Shown: one piece after another, positions 1 through 8,991 of the stretch
Position numbering within the stretch: the first letter of the stretch is position 1
Layout: the number at the start of each line of letters is the position of its first letter
Assembly (NCBI GenBank): GCA_016188575.1
Contig: JACPHN010000092.1
Span: 12,676 to 76,675, forward strand
Source of the DNA: Candidatus Schekmanbacteria bacterium
GTDB taxonomy: Bacteria > CSSED10-310 > JACPHN01
Reading direction: 5' to 3'
DNA length: 64,000 nt
Translations under genes and position numbers: made by a program
The notes under the pieces: model-generated
Told to the model about the DNA's origin: nothing
The model's database searches: none
The model's input: the letters and a program-made list of their open reading frames with translations, nothing else

Positions 1-3
1 CGG

Positions 4-1044
4 GTGAACGCCACGCCGTCGTCGCCGGGCTCCTACGCGCTGGAGCTGCAAGCGGGCGTCGATCTGCCGCTGCCGATGACCGCGGACGGTGTCGATGACG
101 GGCTGCGAGCGCTGGTGTTCGACCATTGGTCCGACGCGATCGCTACCTATCGAGGTCGCCTCGGCGAGGTGCAGCGGCGACGATCGCCGACGCTGGCGTT
201 GCGCGCGGCGCTGGGCGCGGCCGAGCTCGGCAGGGCGCTGGTGGCGGCGCGAGCGGCACGGCTCGCGGCGGCGATCATTGCCGAAGCGGAGGATCGCACC
301 GGGGCAAGCCAAGCTGCCCACCACCCGGAAACTCTGGCGGCGGTGGAGCGGATTGTCCAGGAGAGCTTCGCCGCGGCCCGCGACACCCTGGAGCCGCTGG
401 CGCCGGCGCTCGCGGCCGAGGGAGGGGACGCGGAAACGGCCGGCCTGCTCCGTGCCCTGTCCGAGCTCGCCCGGGCTGGCGCCGCACCTGCCGCGGGCCG
501 GCGGGAAGAAGCCGCCGCCGCGCTTCGCCGACTCGACCAGGCGCTTCCTGATCTCCATTCCGCCGCCACGGCCGCGCGCCTCGTTGCCTGCCACATCGCT
601 GCCCTGGGTGCGGTGCCGGACCGCCAGGCGCGCTGCAGGCAGGCCTGGGATGCGCTCGGAAAGCTAAGTGCCGCGGGTGCCTTTGATGAGCAGCCCCTCT
701 GCCGGCGCGCCCAGGCGCTGCTCGGCGCGCTCCTTGACGCGGAGCTGGACGAAGAGCGTTCCGCGCGCCCGAAGCCGCCGATGCTGCCCGAAGAGACCCG
801 CTTTTGTGCCCCCTTCGACCTCGGCCAGCCGACCTGGGAGGGCGCTCACCCACTCTTGCTGCTCGCGTTCGCGCACCGCCACTTCGCCGGCAAGAGTTGC
901 CAGGCACTCCTACAGGCCGCTCCGTTTCTCGACGCCCTGGATCGGCCCGAGCTCAACGAGCTGTTTTCCCCCTCCCTGCGCAGTCTCTTTAACCGCGTCT
1001 ACGCGGACTGCGGCCGGGGCATCGAACCACCGGTACAAGGATAA
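4..1044 (+). CDS. Alanine-rich helical protein, possibly 5'-truncated by the window edge
   Basis: I do not recognise the family. The 346-residue reading begins at a GTG at base 4, but the frame is still open at base 1, so the gene may start upstream of the window. The protein is rich in Ala, Leu, Arg and Glu and looks almost wholly alpha-helical, without a signal peptide, membrane segment or catalytic motif. Such composition suits a helical-repeat scaffold, which is inference only. It ends 111 bases before the solute-binding protein gene on the same strand; the gap carries a C/G-rich palindromic repeat, so co-transcription is possible but not shown. Confidence 0.6.
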   Translation: MNATPSSPGSYALELQAGVDLPLPMTADGVDDGLRALVFDHWSDAIATYRGRLGEVQRRRSPTLALRAALGAAELGRALVAARAARLAAAIIAEAEDRTGASQAAHHPETLAAVERIVQESFAAARDTLEPLAPALAAEGGDAETAGLLRALSELARAGAAPAAGRREEAAAALRRLDQALPDLHSAATAARLVACHIAALGAVPDRQARCRQAWDALGKLSAAGAFDEQPLCRRAQALLGALLDAELDEERSARPKPPMLPEETRFCAPFDLGQPTWEGAHPLLLLAFAHRHFAGKSCQALLQAAPFLDALDRPELNELFSPSLRSLFNRVYADCGRGIEPPVQG

Positions 1045-1100
1045 ACAAGGATGTGTCGTTTCCCCGGATCGCCCGCCTGGCCATGCCGATGCGATCATGC

Positions 1101-1148
1101 CACCCTCCCTACCTGCCCCCGCCGGCGCGGGGAGGTGACGTGGGGGGG
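1101..1148. repeat. C/G-rich palindromic dispersed repeat, copy 1
   Basis: A C-run arm (CTCCCTACCTGCCCCCG) is followed by a G-run arm (CGGGGAGGTGACGTGGGGGG). It is a looser member of the family seen at 4016, 6539, 6832, 35126, 51639 and 55485. It lies just before the solute-binding protein start, and its GGAGGTG could act as a distant ribosome-binding site. Confidence 0.5.
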
Positions 1149-1155
1149 CCTGGCA

Positions 1156-3006
1156 ATGCACCTCCGAGGATACCTGCGGCCGAACAGCCGGGTAATGCGG
1201 GGACTCCTGAGGGCGGTGTGGCTGGCGCTGGTAGTCGGTGGTGTCGCCTGGGGCGCGGCCGCGGCCCGCGCCGATCCGGGCTTGACGGCCGAGCTGCCGC
1301 GCGGCGGCACGCTGCTCTACTCGTCACTGCTCCCCCTGCGCGCCTACGATCCCTATTCTCGGCCCAATGTCGCCAGCATCCGCCTGAGCACGTTGTTGTT
1401 CGAGAGCCTCGTGGACCATTCCTTTGAGGACCGCAGCGTCGTCGGACGCCTGGCGGAATCGTTCGACGCAACTCCGGATCGCATCACATTCCACCTCAAG
1501 AAGGGAGTGACCTGGCACGACGGTACGCCGCTCTCGGCCGCGGACGTGGCGTTCACCATGGACGTCGTGCGCAGCCCCCAAACGGGCTCCGCGCTTGGGA
1601 CGGCCTACTCCTTCGTCGCCTCCACTGCCGTGGGCAATGACCAGACGATCACCTTCTCCTTCACTCGACCGGTTGTGCAACCCGCCGACTACTTCGTGCC
1701 GCTACGGATTCTTCCCCGCCACCTTTTCGGCACAGTCGTCGACGCGCGGCGGCTGCCGGCGTTGGCCGGGCAGGCCGGAAATGTCGCCTACGCCGGCCTC
1801 ACGCTGCGCGTCGAGCCGCGCGACGAGGCGCGTGCCGTCGCGTTGCTCGAGAAAGGCAGCCGCATCCAGGTCGACGAGGTCAGCGACACCTGGATTCGCG
1901 GCACCATGCAATCGAGCAGCGGCACGAAGTCGGGGTGGCTGCCTCGTTATCGCGCTGTGCTCGATCTCGATTCGCCGATCTGCCTGCGCCCCGTCGGTTC
2001 CGGGCCGTACCAGCTCGAATCCGTGCAGTTCAGCGAGCCGTCCGCAAAACGGTACGAACGCTACCACGGTCGGCCCCACGCCATCGAGCGCGTGGTGCGA
2101 AAACGGACGACGGACAAGGCCACGCTCGCCCAGCATCTCGCTTATGGCACGCTCAACCTCGCGACGGAGCTGCCCTACGATCTCGTCACTGCCGTGGAAG
2201 CGGGAGGTCAGACCCGCACGATCGCCTACCCGAGCCTCGGTTTCGTCGGCCTGATGCACAACAACCGCAACCCCTGGCTGGCGAAGCCGGAAGTGCGCCG
2301 CGCGCTCACCCTGGCATTCGACCGTCAAACCCTCCACGCTCGCTTCTACCACGGGCTCGGCGAGGTGATCTCGGGGCCGTTTTCTCCCTACTCCTACGTC
2401 TGGGAGCGCGACCCGGCGCTGGCGCCGCTGAGCTTCAGCCCTACCGACGCCGCGCTCCTGCTCGATCGCGCCCTGATGACGCGAGCGGCGAACGGCGCGC
2501 GCGTCGGACCGGACGGCAACCCCGTGACGTTCGCGCTGATTGTCAGTGCCGAGCGCTCCACCGAGGACATCTCCGTGTGCGAGGCGTTTGCCGACGCGAT
2601 GAAGGCGATCGGCATCGACGTCCAGGTGACGCGCGAAGAACACGGCAGATTCGCCGAGCGCCTGGTTGCCGGTGATTTCGACATCGCCTTTCAGGACTGG
2701 GTGCTGAGCTACAGCTACTTCGTCAAGCCGCTTTTCTATCCCAATGGAGCGCAAAACTACATCGCCTACAAGAACGAGGCCCTGCGCGCGCTGTGGGACG
2801 AGCTGGAAAATACCACGAGCACCGATGAGATCATCGCCAAGACGCGCGCCATCTGGACCGTGCTGCGGGAAGACTGTCCTTACACGTTTTTGTGGTCGCT
2901 CCCCAAGATCGCTGCCGCCCGCTACCAGGTGCTCGGAATCAGCGGTCACAACATTCACCCCTATTACTTCTTTACGCGCATGGATGAATGGTGGATCCGG
3001 CAGTGA
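1156..3006 (+). CDS. Family 5 (peptide/oligopeptide type) ABC solute-binding protein with inserted SH3-like domain
   Basis: Periplasmic binding protein of the SBP_bac_5 family. The ATG at 1156 gives 616 residues with an N-terminal Arg-containing hydrophobic signal (about residues 14-38, ending AAARAD); ATG 1195 is an alternative. Family landmarks are LRAYDPYSRP near 61, the FHLKKGVTWHDGTPLSAADV block near 112-131, RPVGSGPYQLESV near 278 and the YIAYKNEALRALWDEL region near the end. Between ILPRHLFG (about 185-192) and RPVGSGPY, where relatives have a short linker, sit about 70 extra residues. Around 212-268 these read as a bacterial SH3 domain (LTLRVEP, LEKGSRIQVDEVSDTWI, SGWLPRY). No permease or ATPase gene is nearby. 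The start of the next gene overlaps the stop by four bases. Confidence 0.85.
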   Translation: MHLRGYLRPNSRVMRGLLRAVWLALVVGGVAWGAAAARADPGLTAELPRGGTLLYSSLLPLRAYDPYSRPNVASIRLSTLLFESLVDHSFEDRSVVGRLAESFDATPDRITFHLKKGVTWHDGTPLSAADVAFTMDVVRSPQTGSALGTAYSFVASTAVGNDQTITFSFTRPVVQPADYFVPLRILPRHLFGTVVDARRLPALAGQAGNVAYAGLTLRVEPRDEARAVALLEKGSRIQVDEVSDTWIRGTMQSSSGTKSGWLPRYRAVLDLDSPICLRPVGSGPYQLESVQFSEPSAKRYERYHGRPHAIERVVRKRTTDKATLAQHLAYGTLNLATELPYDLVTAVEAGGQTRTIAYPSLGFVGLMHNNRNPWLAKPEVRRALTLAFDRQTLHARFYHGLGEVISGPFSPYSYVWERDPALAPLSFSPTDAALLLDRALMTRAANGARVGPDGNPVTFALIVSAERSTEDISVCEAFADAMKAIGIDVQVTREEHGRFAERLVAGDFDIAFQDWVLSYSYFVKPLFYPNGAQNYIAYKNEALRALWDELENTTSTDEIIAKTRAIWTVLREDCPYTFLWSLPKIAAARYQVLGISGHNIHPYYFFTRMDEWWIRQ

Positions 3007-5252
3007 CTACCACTGCACGAGGACGATCGCGGAGGACGACTTGCCGCGGTGCGTTCGTGGTCATGGGGATGGCAATCGCGCTCGCCGCCGGCGCCGCGGC
3101 GGCCCAGAGCCTGCCTCCATTCGGCAGCACGCCACCCCCGCCGCCGCGGACAATGTCTGCGCCTGCCGCCGAGCAGACGCGAGCCGGAACGTGTGTGGGA
3201 TTGGCATCGTACCTTCCGGCAACGACCAGTTTCTACATCCAGGTCTCCGGCCTGTCGCGGCTGATTGACAGGCTCCGGGGCAACCCGGCAGTGACACGGT
3301 TCCTTGCTGTCCCGGACGTGGCCGAGCTGGTAGCCGAGATCCGCCGGGAGCATACCGGCGCGCTCGCGGATCCCGAAGTGGGGCCCTGGCTGCGTCTCGT
3401 GGAAGCCGGTGTCGGCGAGCAAATCTCCGTCGGGGTTCCACCGGAAAGCTTCGATCATGTCGATGACCTGGTGCGCGCACTCGTTCTGGACGCCGTGCTC
3501 CGGGGACTGCTGAATCCTGAAACCACGGCCGCGCACTCCGACGGCGCAGCCGCCATCGGCCGCCTGCGCCAGTCCTTCACTGAGGAGGTCAAACGCCTGC
3601 AGCTTCCCGGCTTCACCATGGGATTGCGCGTCACAGATCCGAAGGTGACGGCGTCGCTACTGGAACGACTCGTTCCGGCGCTGTGGGAAGACCTCGAGCG
3701 CGAGCTTGCGGGAACGATGGGGCGCACCGTGGGTCCGCCGCCTCTGGCGTACCTGAGGGTCACGAGCCACGGCGTGCGCGTACACCGCTTCGAAGTCTCG
3801 CCAGGGCGACTCTTGGGCTTCGGCGCAGTGGAGACCACGCATCGGCGGGAGCCGACTGCTGACTTCACGGCGCAGGTGGACAGAGCTGTCGGCGCCCTGC
3901 GGTACCGCCTCGATCTGGCTGTGGTCGGCTCGCACCTCGTCATGGCGGCGAACGCGGACATGACCGTGCCCGAACCGGTGCCGCGGACACCAAATCCATC
4001 GCCGTTTCGCGTAAATTCCCCTCCCGCCGCTTACGGGGGAAGGGTTGGGGAGGGTGGCAAGTTGTCCGAGCGGCTGGCGTCGAGGCACCCTGGATGCCGC
4101 GAAAGCGGTGAACCCCTGCTGCTTTCTTACGTTGACGCGACCCGCGTCCGCAGGCGACCGAGGACAACGGGGCTACTGCGCGAGCTCGCCGGAGCGAGCG
4201 TGCTCGCCGTGCTCGGAGCGCCACCTGTCGTGGCGGAACAGTTGGACCGGGTCGCGAGTCGGCTCGATGCGCTCGCCGTAGCGGGGAGCGATGGGGCGGC
4301 CACCTTCTTCCGTGTCAATCCCGGAATCGAGGTCATGACCACATACTGGCGGGCCAAAGGGATGGCGTCCGCAGTGCCGGGAACGCTTTCCATTCCCAGG
4401 CGGGTTCCGGACGACGCGAGCGGCTACGTCGCAACAAGAAAGGACTTGCAGGCGATTTTTATGGGCGGAGCCGCCGCGCCCGCCGGCGCTCCGCAGCCGT
4501 GGCAGCCCGGAAAGCCCGCGACCGCCGGCCGTGCCGAGAAGCTGCCGGATTCCTGGACAGGGCTGCTCGGACTGCTCGCCGGGACCGCCTGCAGTGAGGC
4601 CGGAGCCGTGCTGGGCGCGGCGCGGGACCTGACAACGCGGCTGCAGGCGGCATCCCCGCGAGGCGTGGGCATCGTCATTCCCCCTGTGGCCTTCGTGTAC
4701 GTCTGCACGGAGCCGGCGCTCATCGCACGCGCTCTGCAGCTCGGGTGGGCGGCGGCGGCTCCGGGTGTCGCCGAGCTCGCGCCCGCCACACCGGCCTCGG
4801 GCGCCGCGGAGTACTTCGAGCTGCGACTGGCCGGCGCTTCGTGGTCGGGGCCGGCGCCGCACGTGGCGGCGGGTTCCGGCATGGTCGTCGCGTCGACCTC
4901 CACCGAGCTGACGCGGAAGATCTTCGCAGCTTCCGCCGGCCGCCTGGCGAGCATCGAGACGCAAGGGCTGCATCGAGCGCTTGCCGGCATGCGAGCGGCT
5001 CAGGCTTCCGAGGTCGTATTCCTCGACGGGAAGCGCGGCGTTGCGTTGGTACAGCGGCTGCTAGAAGACAGCGGGGCCCCGCGCCGAGGTGATCGCGGAA
5101 GCGTTCTCTGGGGCTTCGTCGACCTCCTTGGAACGGTGGAAGCGGTAACCAGCATCACCACTGCCACGGGGGGCGCCACGGAGGAAAGCAAGCTCGTCAT
5201 TTCCTTTGCGGATGCGGCTCCGCGCGGTGCCGCTACGTTGAGGGAACGCTGA
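3003..5252 (+). CDS. Large exported protein of unknown function
   Basis: A GTG at 3003 overlaps the previous TGA (GTGA), which implies translational coupling; an in-frame ATG at 2988 and one at 3063 are alternatives. The protein has about 749 residues with an N-terminal hydrophobic stretch (about 20-35, AIALAAGAAAA) followed by a Pro-rich segment, so it is probably exported. The rest alternates Ala/Leu/Val-rich helices and strands with phrases such as SFYIQVSGLSRL, which recall large DUF3352-type secreted proteins; that likeness is weak. About residues 327-352 come from a palindromic repeat inside the gene (4016-4055), read as an extra Pro/Gly-rich piece. The 3' end overlaps the convergent regulator gene by 20 bases. 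Confidence 0.65.
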   Translation: MTTTARGRSRRTTCRGAFVVMGMAIALAAGAAAAQSLPPFGSTPPPPPRTMSAPAAEQTRAGTCVGLASYLPATTSFYIQVSGLSRLIDRLRGNPAVTRFLAVPDVAELVAEIRREHTGALADPEVGPWLRLVEAGVGEQISVGVPPESFDHVDDLVRALVLDAVLRGLLNPETTAAHSDGAAAIGRLRQSFTEEVKRLQLPGFTMGLRVTDPKVTASLLERLVPALWEDLERELAGTMGRTVGPPPLAYLRVTSHGVRVHRFEVSPGRLLGFGAVETTHRREPTADFTAQVDRAVGALRYRLDLAVVGSHLVMAANADMTVPEPVPRTPNPSPFRVNSPPAAYGGRVGEGGKLSERLASRHPGCRESGEPLLLSYVDATRVRRRPRTTGLLRELAGASVLAVLGAPPVVAEQLDRVASRLDALAVAGSDGAATFFRVNPGIEVMTTYWRAKGMASAVPGTLSIPRRVPDDASGYVATRKDLQAIFMGGAAAPAGAPQPWQPGKPATAGRAEKLPDSWTGLLGLLAGTACSEAGAVLGAARDLTTRLQAASPRGVGIVIPPVAFVYVCTEPALIARALQLGWAAAAPGVAELAPATPASGAAEYFELRLAGASWSGPAPHVAAGSGMVVASTSTELTRKIFAASAGRLASIETQGLHRALAGMRAAQASEVVFLDGKRGVALVQRLLEDSGAPRRGDRGSVLWGFVDLLGTVEAVTSITTATGGATEESKLVISFADAAPRGAATLRER
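4016..4055. repeat. C/G-rich palindromic dispersed repeat, copy 2 (inside a coding region)
   Basis: The C-run arm TTCCCCTCCCG faces CGGGGGAA, followed by GGGTTGGGGAGGG. The element lies wholly inside the large exported protein gene and is read in frame, adding residues such as SPPAAYGGRVGEGG. Confidence 0.7.
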
Positions 5253-6642
5253 TCCCGAGCTGCTTGCACTTCACCGACAGCGATTGGCGAGCGAGCCCGA
5301 GCAAACGTGCGGCGCCGGAGATCGTCCCCGTTCGGCGCAGCGCGTCGGCAATCACCTTGCGAGCAGCCTGCTCCATGTGACGGCGATAGCTCAGAATGAG
5401 CTCGTGCTCGTCCGCCGCTCCGTCGCCGTCACTCCGGAAGCCGAGATGCTGCTGGACCTGGTCGGCGCGGATTTCGCCACCGTCGACCATGATGGCGAGC
5501 CGCCGCACGGCGTTTCGTAGCTCTCTCACGTTCCCCGGCCAGTGGTGGCCGCGCAGCCGCGCCAGAGCGCACGGCGCCCATGACAAGGTCTTGCCGAGCA
5601 GCCCCGCCTCGGTCGAAAGAAAGCGCCACGCTATCGACTCGACATCGTCCGGAAGGTCGCGCAGCGGCGGCAAGCGGAGTGTCACGACATTCAGCCGGAA
5701 AAAGAGGTCCGCTCGAAATTCGCCGTTGTCTATCGCCCTGGTGAGATCGGCGTTGGTGGCAGCGAGGATGCGGATATCGTGAGCTCGCTCTACCTTGCCC
5801 CCGATCCGGCGGCTGCGCCCGTTCTCCAGAACGCGCAGCAACTTGGCCTGCAAGGACAGGGGGCAATTCCCAATCTCGTCGAGAAACAGGGTGCCGCCTT
5901 CGGCCAGCTCCAGCACTCCCGATCGGGAAGTGACGCCGGTGGCGACTCCAGCTTCGATTCCGAAGATTTCCGCCTCCAGCAGGCTGTCCGGAAACGCCGC
6001 GCAGTTCACTGCGACGAATGCTCGGGCGCTGCGTCTGGACGCATCGTGGATCGCGCGCGACAGGATTTCCTTGCCGCTGCCCGTCTCGCCGAGCAGCAGG
6101 ACCGTGGCGTCCGTGGGCGCCACCTTGGCGGCTTCGCGCAACACCCTGGCCATCTGAGGCGTGCGGGTTTCGATGGGGCCGAAGGTGACGACGCCCTGCG
6201 GACGTCTCGCGGACGCTTCTTCGCGAGGTCGCCGGGCGGCGCGATCGGGGCTCGTCTGCAACGTCTCCGAAATCTTCGCGAACCACCCGATCATCTCGCC
6301 GGCATCGCCGGGACCGTCGCTGTGCTCTCTCCCGTGTGGCGGCGTCTCGCCTCCGATCATCAGCGTTGCCACAGTCCCGGTGCTTCCACGAAAGGTGATG
6401 ACCCTCCCGTTGCGAATGCCCAGCGCTTCGCATTCGACACACGAGGGGTGGGAAACGGATGCCCGGGTGGATTCGCAGGGCGAGGCGCGCTCGCTGGTGA
6501 GCGCAAACGCTCCGCCGCGGAGATCCTGGGGCAACTGGTCACCTCCCCCCCGCAAGCGGGGGGGACAGAGGGGATGCGGCGCAGATACATCCTGGGTGCT
6601 GCTTTGGAAATCTCGAATCGGTCGCCTGGCAGGCTCGGACAT
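5233..6642 (-). CDS. NtrC-type AAA+ transcriptional regulator with variant GAFTGA loop (GVATGV)
   Basis: A bacterial enhancer-binding-type regulator of 469 residues. The ATG at 6642 has GGAG eight bases upstream. The AAA+ domain spans about 152-390, with Walker A GETGSGKE (185-192), Walker B TLFLDEIG (251-258) and the R-finger region SEVEFRADLFFRLNV-like (GEFRADLFFRLNV). The loop that contacts sigma-54 reads GVATGV (232-237) instead of GAFTGA. The C-terminus is a Fis-type helix-turn-helix (SGAARLLGLARQSLSVKCKQLGI). The N-terminal 150 residues lack a receiver domain; they include a Cys pair (CVEC) and a piece encoded by a palindromic repeat (about 23-35, CPPRLRGGG). No operon partner is seen: it faces the exported protein gene. 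Confidence 0.85.
   Translation of the reverse strand: MSEPARRPIRDFQSSTQDVSAPHPLCPPRLRGGGDQLPQDLRGGAFALTSERASPCESTRASVSHPSCVECEALGIRNGRVITFRGSTGTVATLMIGGETPPHGREHSDGPGDAGEMIGWFAKISETLQTSPDRAARRPREEASARRPQGVVTFGPIETRTPQMARVLREAAKVAPTDATVLLLGETGSGKEILSRAIHDASRRSARAFVAVNCAAFPDSLLEAEIFGIEAGVATGVTSRSGVLELAEGGTLFLDEIGNCPLSLQAKLLRVLENGRSRRIGGKVERAHDIRILAATNADLTRAIDNGEFRADLFFRLNVVTLRLPPLRDLPDDVESIAWRFLSTEAGLLGKTLSWAPCALARLRGHHWPGNVRELRNAVRRLAIMVDGGEIRADQVQQHLGFRSDGDGAADEHELILSYRRHMEQAARKVIADALRRTGTISGAARLLGLARQSLSVKCKQLGISVPST
6539..6574. repeat. C/G-rich palindromic dispersed repeat, copy 3 (inside the regulator gene)
   Basis: CACCTCCCCCCCGC faces GCGGGGGGGACAGAGGGG with a loop of AA. The same layout with a CGCTCGCG core recurs at 51639. 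It encodes about residues 23-35 of the regulator on the minus strand. Confidence 0.75.
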
Positions 6643-6831
6643 ACTGTTTCTCCGCCGTTGGAGCTTCCCGGATTTCGCGAGACAGTTTACCGCGTTTGGG
6701 AGCACGCGCTCAGGATCATTGTGCGGATTTGCGCAAGGTGTCGCAAGATGCAAGCAGTTGATGCTATTCGGATGCAATTGCTTGCACTGTTTACAGAGGC
6801 GTTTACGCGTAATGACCGCGTGTGATGCCTA

Positions 6832-6872
6832 TTCACCCCCCCTCCCTCGCAAGCGGGGGAAGGATCGGGGTG
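6832..6872. repeat. C/G-rich palindromic dispersed repeat, copy 4, in the 6643-6934 gap
   Basis: CACCCCCCCTCCCTCGC faces GCGGGGGAAGGATCGGGGTG. It occupies the middle of the 292-base intergenic stretch between the regulator start and the kinase stop. The rest of that gap holds an AT-richer upstream region for the regulator (about 6700-6830, with TTGCGC/TTGCAC-like words) but no promoter I can fix. Confidence 0.7.
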
Positions 6873-6934
6873 CTGTCGTCCATGGTCTGAGCGCCACCTA
6901 TTGCGCTCGCAGAACACTCGCATCGCGCAGCGCT

Positions 6935-8875
6935 TCAGTCCGCCCAGTCGAGCTCGACCTCGCGGTCGGCGCGCCCGAGACCGATCTCCAGCCGGCGCCC
7001 CCGATTCTCCCGAAATCGCCCGCGGATCCGGCCTACGAAGGTGTGTTTCCGGTCAAGATCCGTGACCCTCACCACGAGCATCTGGTCTCCCGGAGGCACG
7101 GTGGCGGTGCCCTCGAACTTGACGCGGTAGACGCCCTTGCGGCCGAGCTTGAACAGCGGGCGGCCCACGACTTCTTTTTGCCAGATCGCAAGCTCGCCGG
7201 CGGCGATCTCTACGTGAGCGGCGCGAATCGGTAGCGAGCCTGCGATCAGGAGCCGCGCCGGCTTTGCTTCCGGAGCGGCCACGGCAGTCAGCGCGGCGTC
7301 GTCGAGCGGTTCGCTGCCGGCGGCCGGCGTGGGGGGCGGCGACAGCGCCGCCGGGGAGTTCGGCGCGGCGACGAGCGCGAAGGTCGGCGCGCTTGTCGGA
7401 GCCGGCGCGGTCGCGGTCGAGGCGGGCGGCGCCGCTGCGAATCCGGTCGACACCGAGGCCACGGCGGTCGCACCGGCCAGGGGTTCCGCGCGATCCGGCG
7501 CCTGGCGATACCGGCTCATCCAGAGCGCCCCACACACGAGCGCAATCGCGGCCCCAGTCCCCGCGAGGACGACGCGCCGCGGCCTCCGGCCTCGCCGAAG
7601 CGGAGTCGTGAGCACCACCGCAGGCGGCACCACCGCAGGCGGCACCGCCTCGTCTTCGGGAAGCTCGGGCACCACCAAACCCGTGGCGACGGAGCTACCC
7701 TCCTCCGGGAATGGGAGATCGGGGGGCGCCGGGATCAGCGCGAGGCCTGCGACCGCCGCCGGCGCCGCTGCGGAGACCCCGTGACCGCCACCTGCAGCGC
7801 GCTTGTTCTCCACAGGCGCTCCCTGGAAGTCGGCCGGGGAGGCGGCGTCGCCGAGGCCCTCTTGCGGCACGAGATCTTCTTCTGGAAGCTCGGGCACCAG
7901 GAAACCTGTGGACGCGGAGCCAATCTCGTCTGGCAATGGCAGCGCAGGAGGCGCCGGGGCGAGCTCGGTGCCCGCAGTCCCCGCCGGCGCCGGCGTCAGC
8001 GCCGCCGCCGCGAGCACCACACGGCTACCCGCCGCGCCATCGCTCTCCGCCAGCGCTTCCCGAAAGGCGGCCAGGAACGCGGCGGCGTTCTCGAACCTGT
8101 CTTGCGCCCGCTTCTCCATTGCCCTGCCGAGCACCGCGTCCAACCGCGCGGACAGCGCTGTTGGTTCCAGCTCCAGGTGATGCGGGAGCTCGTGCAGTGT
8201 CCGGTAGGCCATCGAGCTGTCCGTAGCTGCGGCGAAGGGCAAACGACCGGTGAGCATTTCGTAGATCATGACCGCAAGCGAAAAGAGGTCGCTGCGGCGA
8301 TCCAGCGGACGGCCGAGGAGCTGCTCGGGCGACATGTACGGCGGCGATCCGACCGTGAACCCGGTGCGCGTGATCCGCTCGTCCTGCAGGTGTGCGACGC
8401 CGAAGTCGGTGATCTTCACGCGGCCGTCCGCGGTAAGGAAGATGTTGGCCGGTTTGAGGTCGCGATGAATGACGTCGCGATCGTGAGCATGATCGAGCGC
8501 CGCGCAGAGCTGCTCGAGGGTGGCCAGAATTGCCCCAAGGGGACAGGGGCCGCGGCGCTGTAGCACCTGGGCGAGATCTTCGCCTTCGAGAAGCTCCATG
8601 GCGAGATACGGCGTCTGATCTTCCTGGCCGAAGTCGTGAACGACGACGATGCCGGGATGGCTCAGCAGGCCAGCGGCGCGCGCTTCGCGGCGAAACCGCG
8701 CGAGCGCCTCGGCGATCTCCTCGGCGTCGGAGTCCGCGAACAGCCGCACGGCCTTGATGGCGACGTGCCGCCCGATCAGCGGGTCCCACGCGCGGTAGAC
8801 GACGCCCATGCCGCCACGTGCCAGTGTCCCGCGCACTTCGTAGCGACCGAAACACCGAGGCGTCGTGGTCTGCAC
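6935..8875 (-). CDS. Membrane-spanning eukaryote-like Ser/Thr protein kinase
   Basis: Start GTG at 8875, chosen because GAGGG lies seven bases upstream and the kinase fold begins ten residues later. The 646-residue protein has a Hanks kinase domain (about 10-275): Gly loop LARGGMG (18-24), VAIK Lys 41, HRDLKPAN (137-144) and DFG (157-159). A Pro/Ala-rich linker carries two diverged copies of a segment reading PAPPxLPxP, GSxxTG and VPELPE. A single transmembrane helix follows (VVLAGTGAAIALVCGALW), then an extracytoplasmic C-terminal beta-rich domain of about 110 residues (RLLIAGSLPIRAAHVEI to the end) that I do not recognise. The kinase is predicted active. It lies 116 bases downstream of the FGE-like fusion gene, same strand. 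Confidence 0.9.
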   Translation of the reverse strand: MQTTTPRCFGRYEVRGTLARGGMGVVYRAWDPLIGRHVAIKAVRLFADSDAEEIAEALARFRREARAAGLLSHPGIVVVHDFGQEDQTPYLAMELLEGEDLAQVLQRRGPCPLGAILATLEQLCAALDHAHDRDVIHRDLKPANIFLTADGRVKITDFGVAHLQDERITRTGFTVGSPPYMSPEQLLGRPLDRRSDLFSLAVMIYEMLTGRLPFAAATDSSMAYRTLHELPHHLELEPTALSARLDAVLGRAMEKRAQDRFENAAAFLAAFREALAESDGAAGSRVVLAAAALTPAPAGTAGTELAPAPPALPLPDEIGSASTGFLVPELPEEDLVPQEGLGDAASPADFQGAPVENKRAAGGGHGVSAAAPAAVAGLALIPAPPDLPFPEEGSSVATGLVVPELPEDEAVPPAVVPPAVVLTTPLRRGRRPRRVVLAGTGAAIALVCGALWMSRYRQAPDRAEPLAGATAVASVSTGFAAAPPASTATAPAPTSAPTFALVAAPNSPAALSPPPTPAAGSEPLDDAALTAVAAPEAKPARLLIAGSLPIRAAHVEIAAGELAIWQKEVVGRPLFKLGRKGVYRVKFEGTATVPPGDQMLVVRVTDLDRKHTFVGRIRGRFRENRGRRLEIGLGRADREVELDWAD

Positions 8876-8991
8876 CGTTCTGCCCTCGCGCCGATGAAGG
8901 AAACACTCGCCGGCCAGCCTATCGCGTCCGGCGCAGCCGGTCAAGAGCGCGGGCGCCATCTTGCGCCATCCGGCGACGAAACCGGCGCCGC

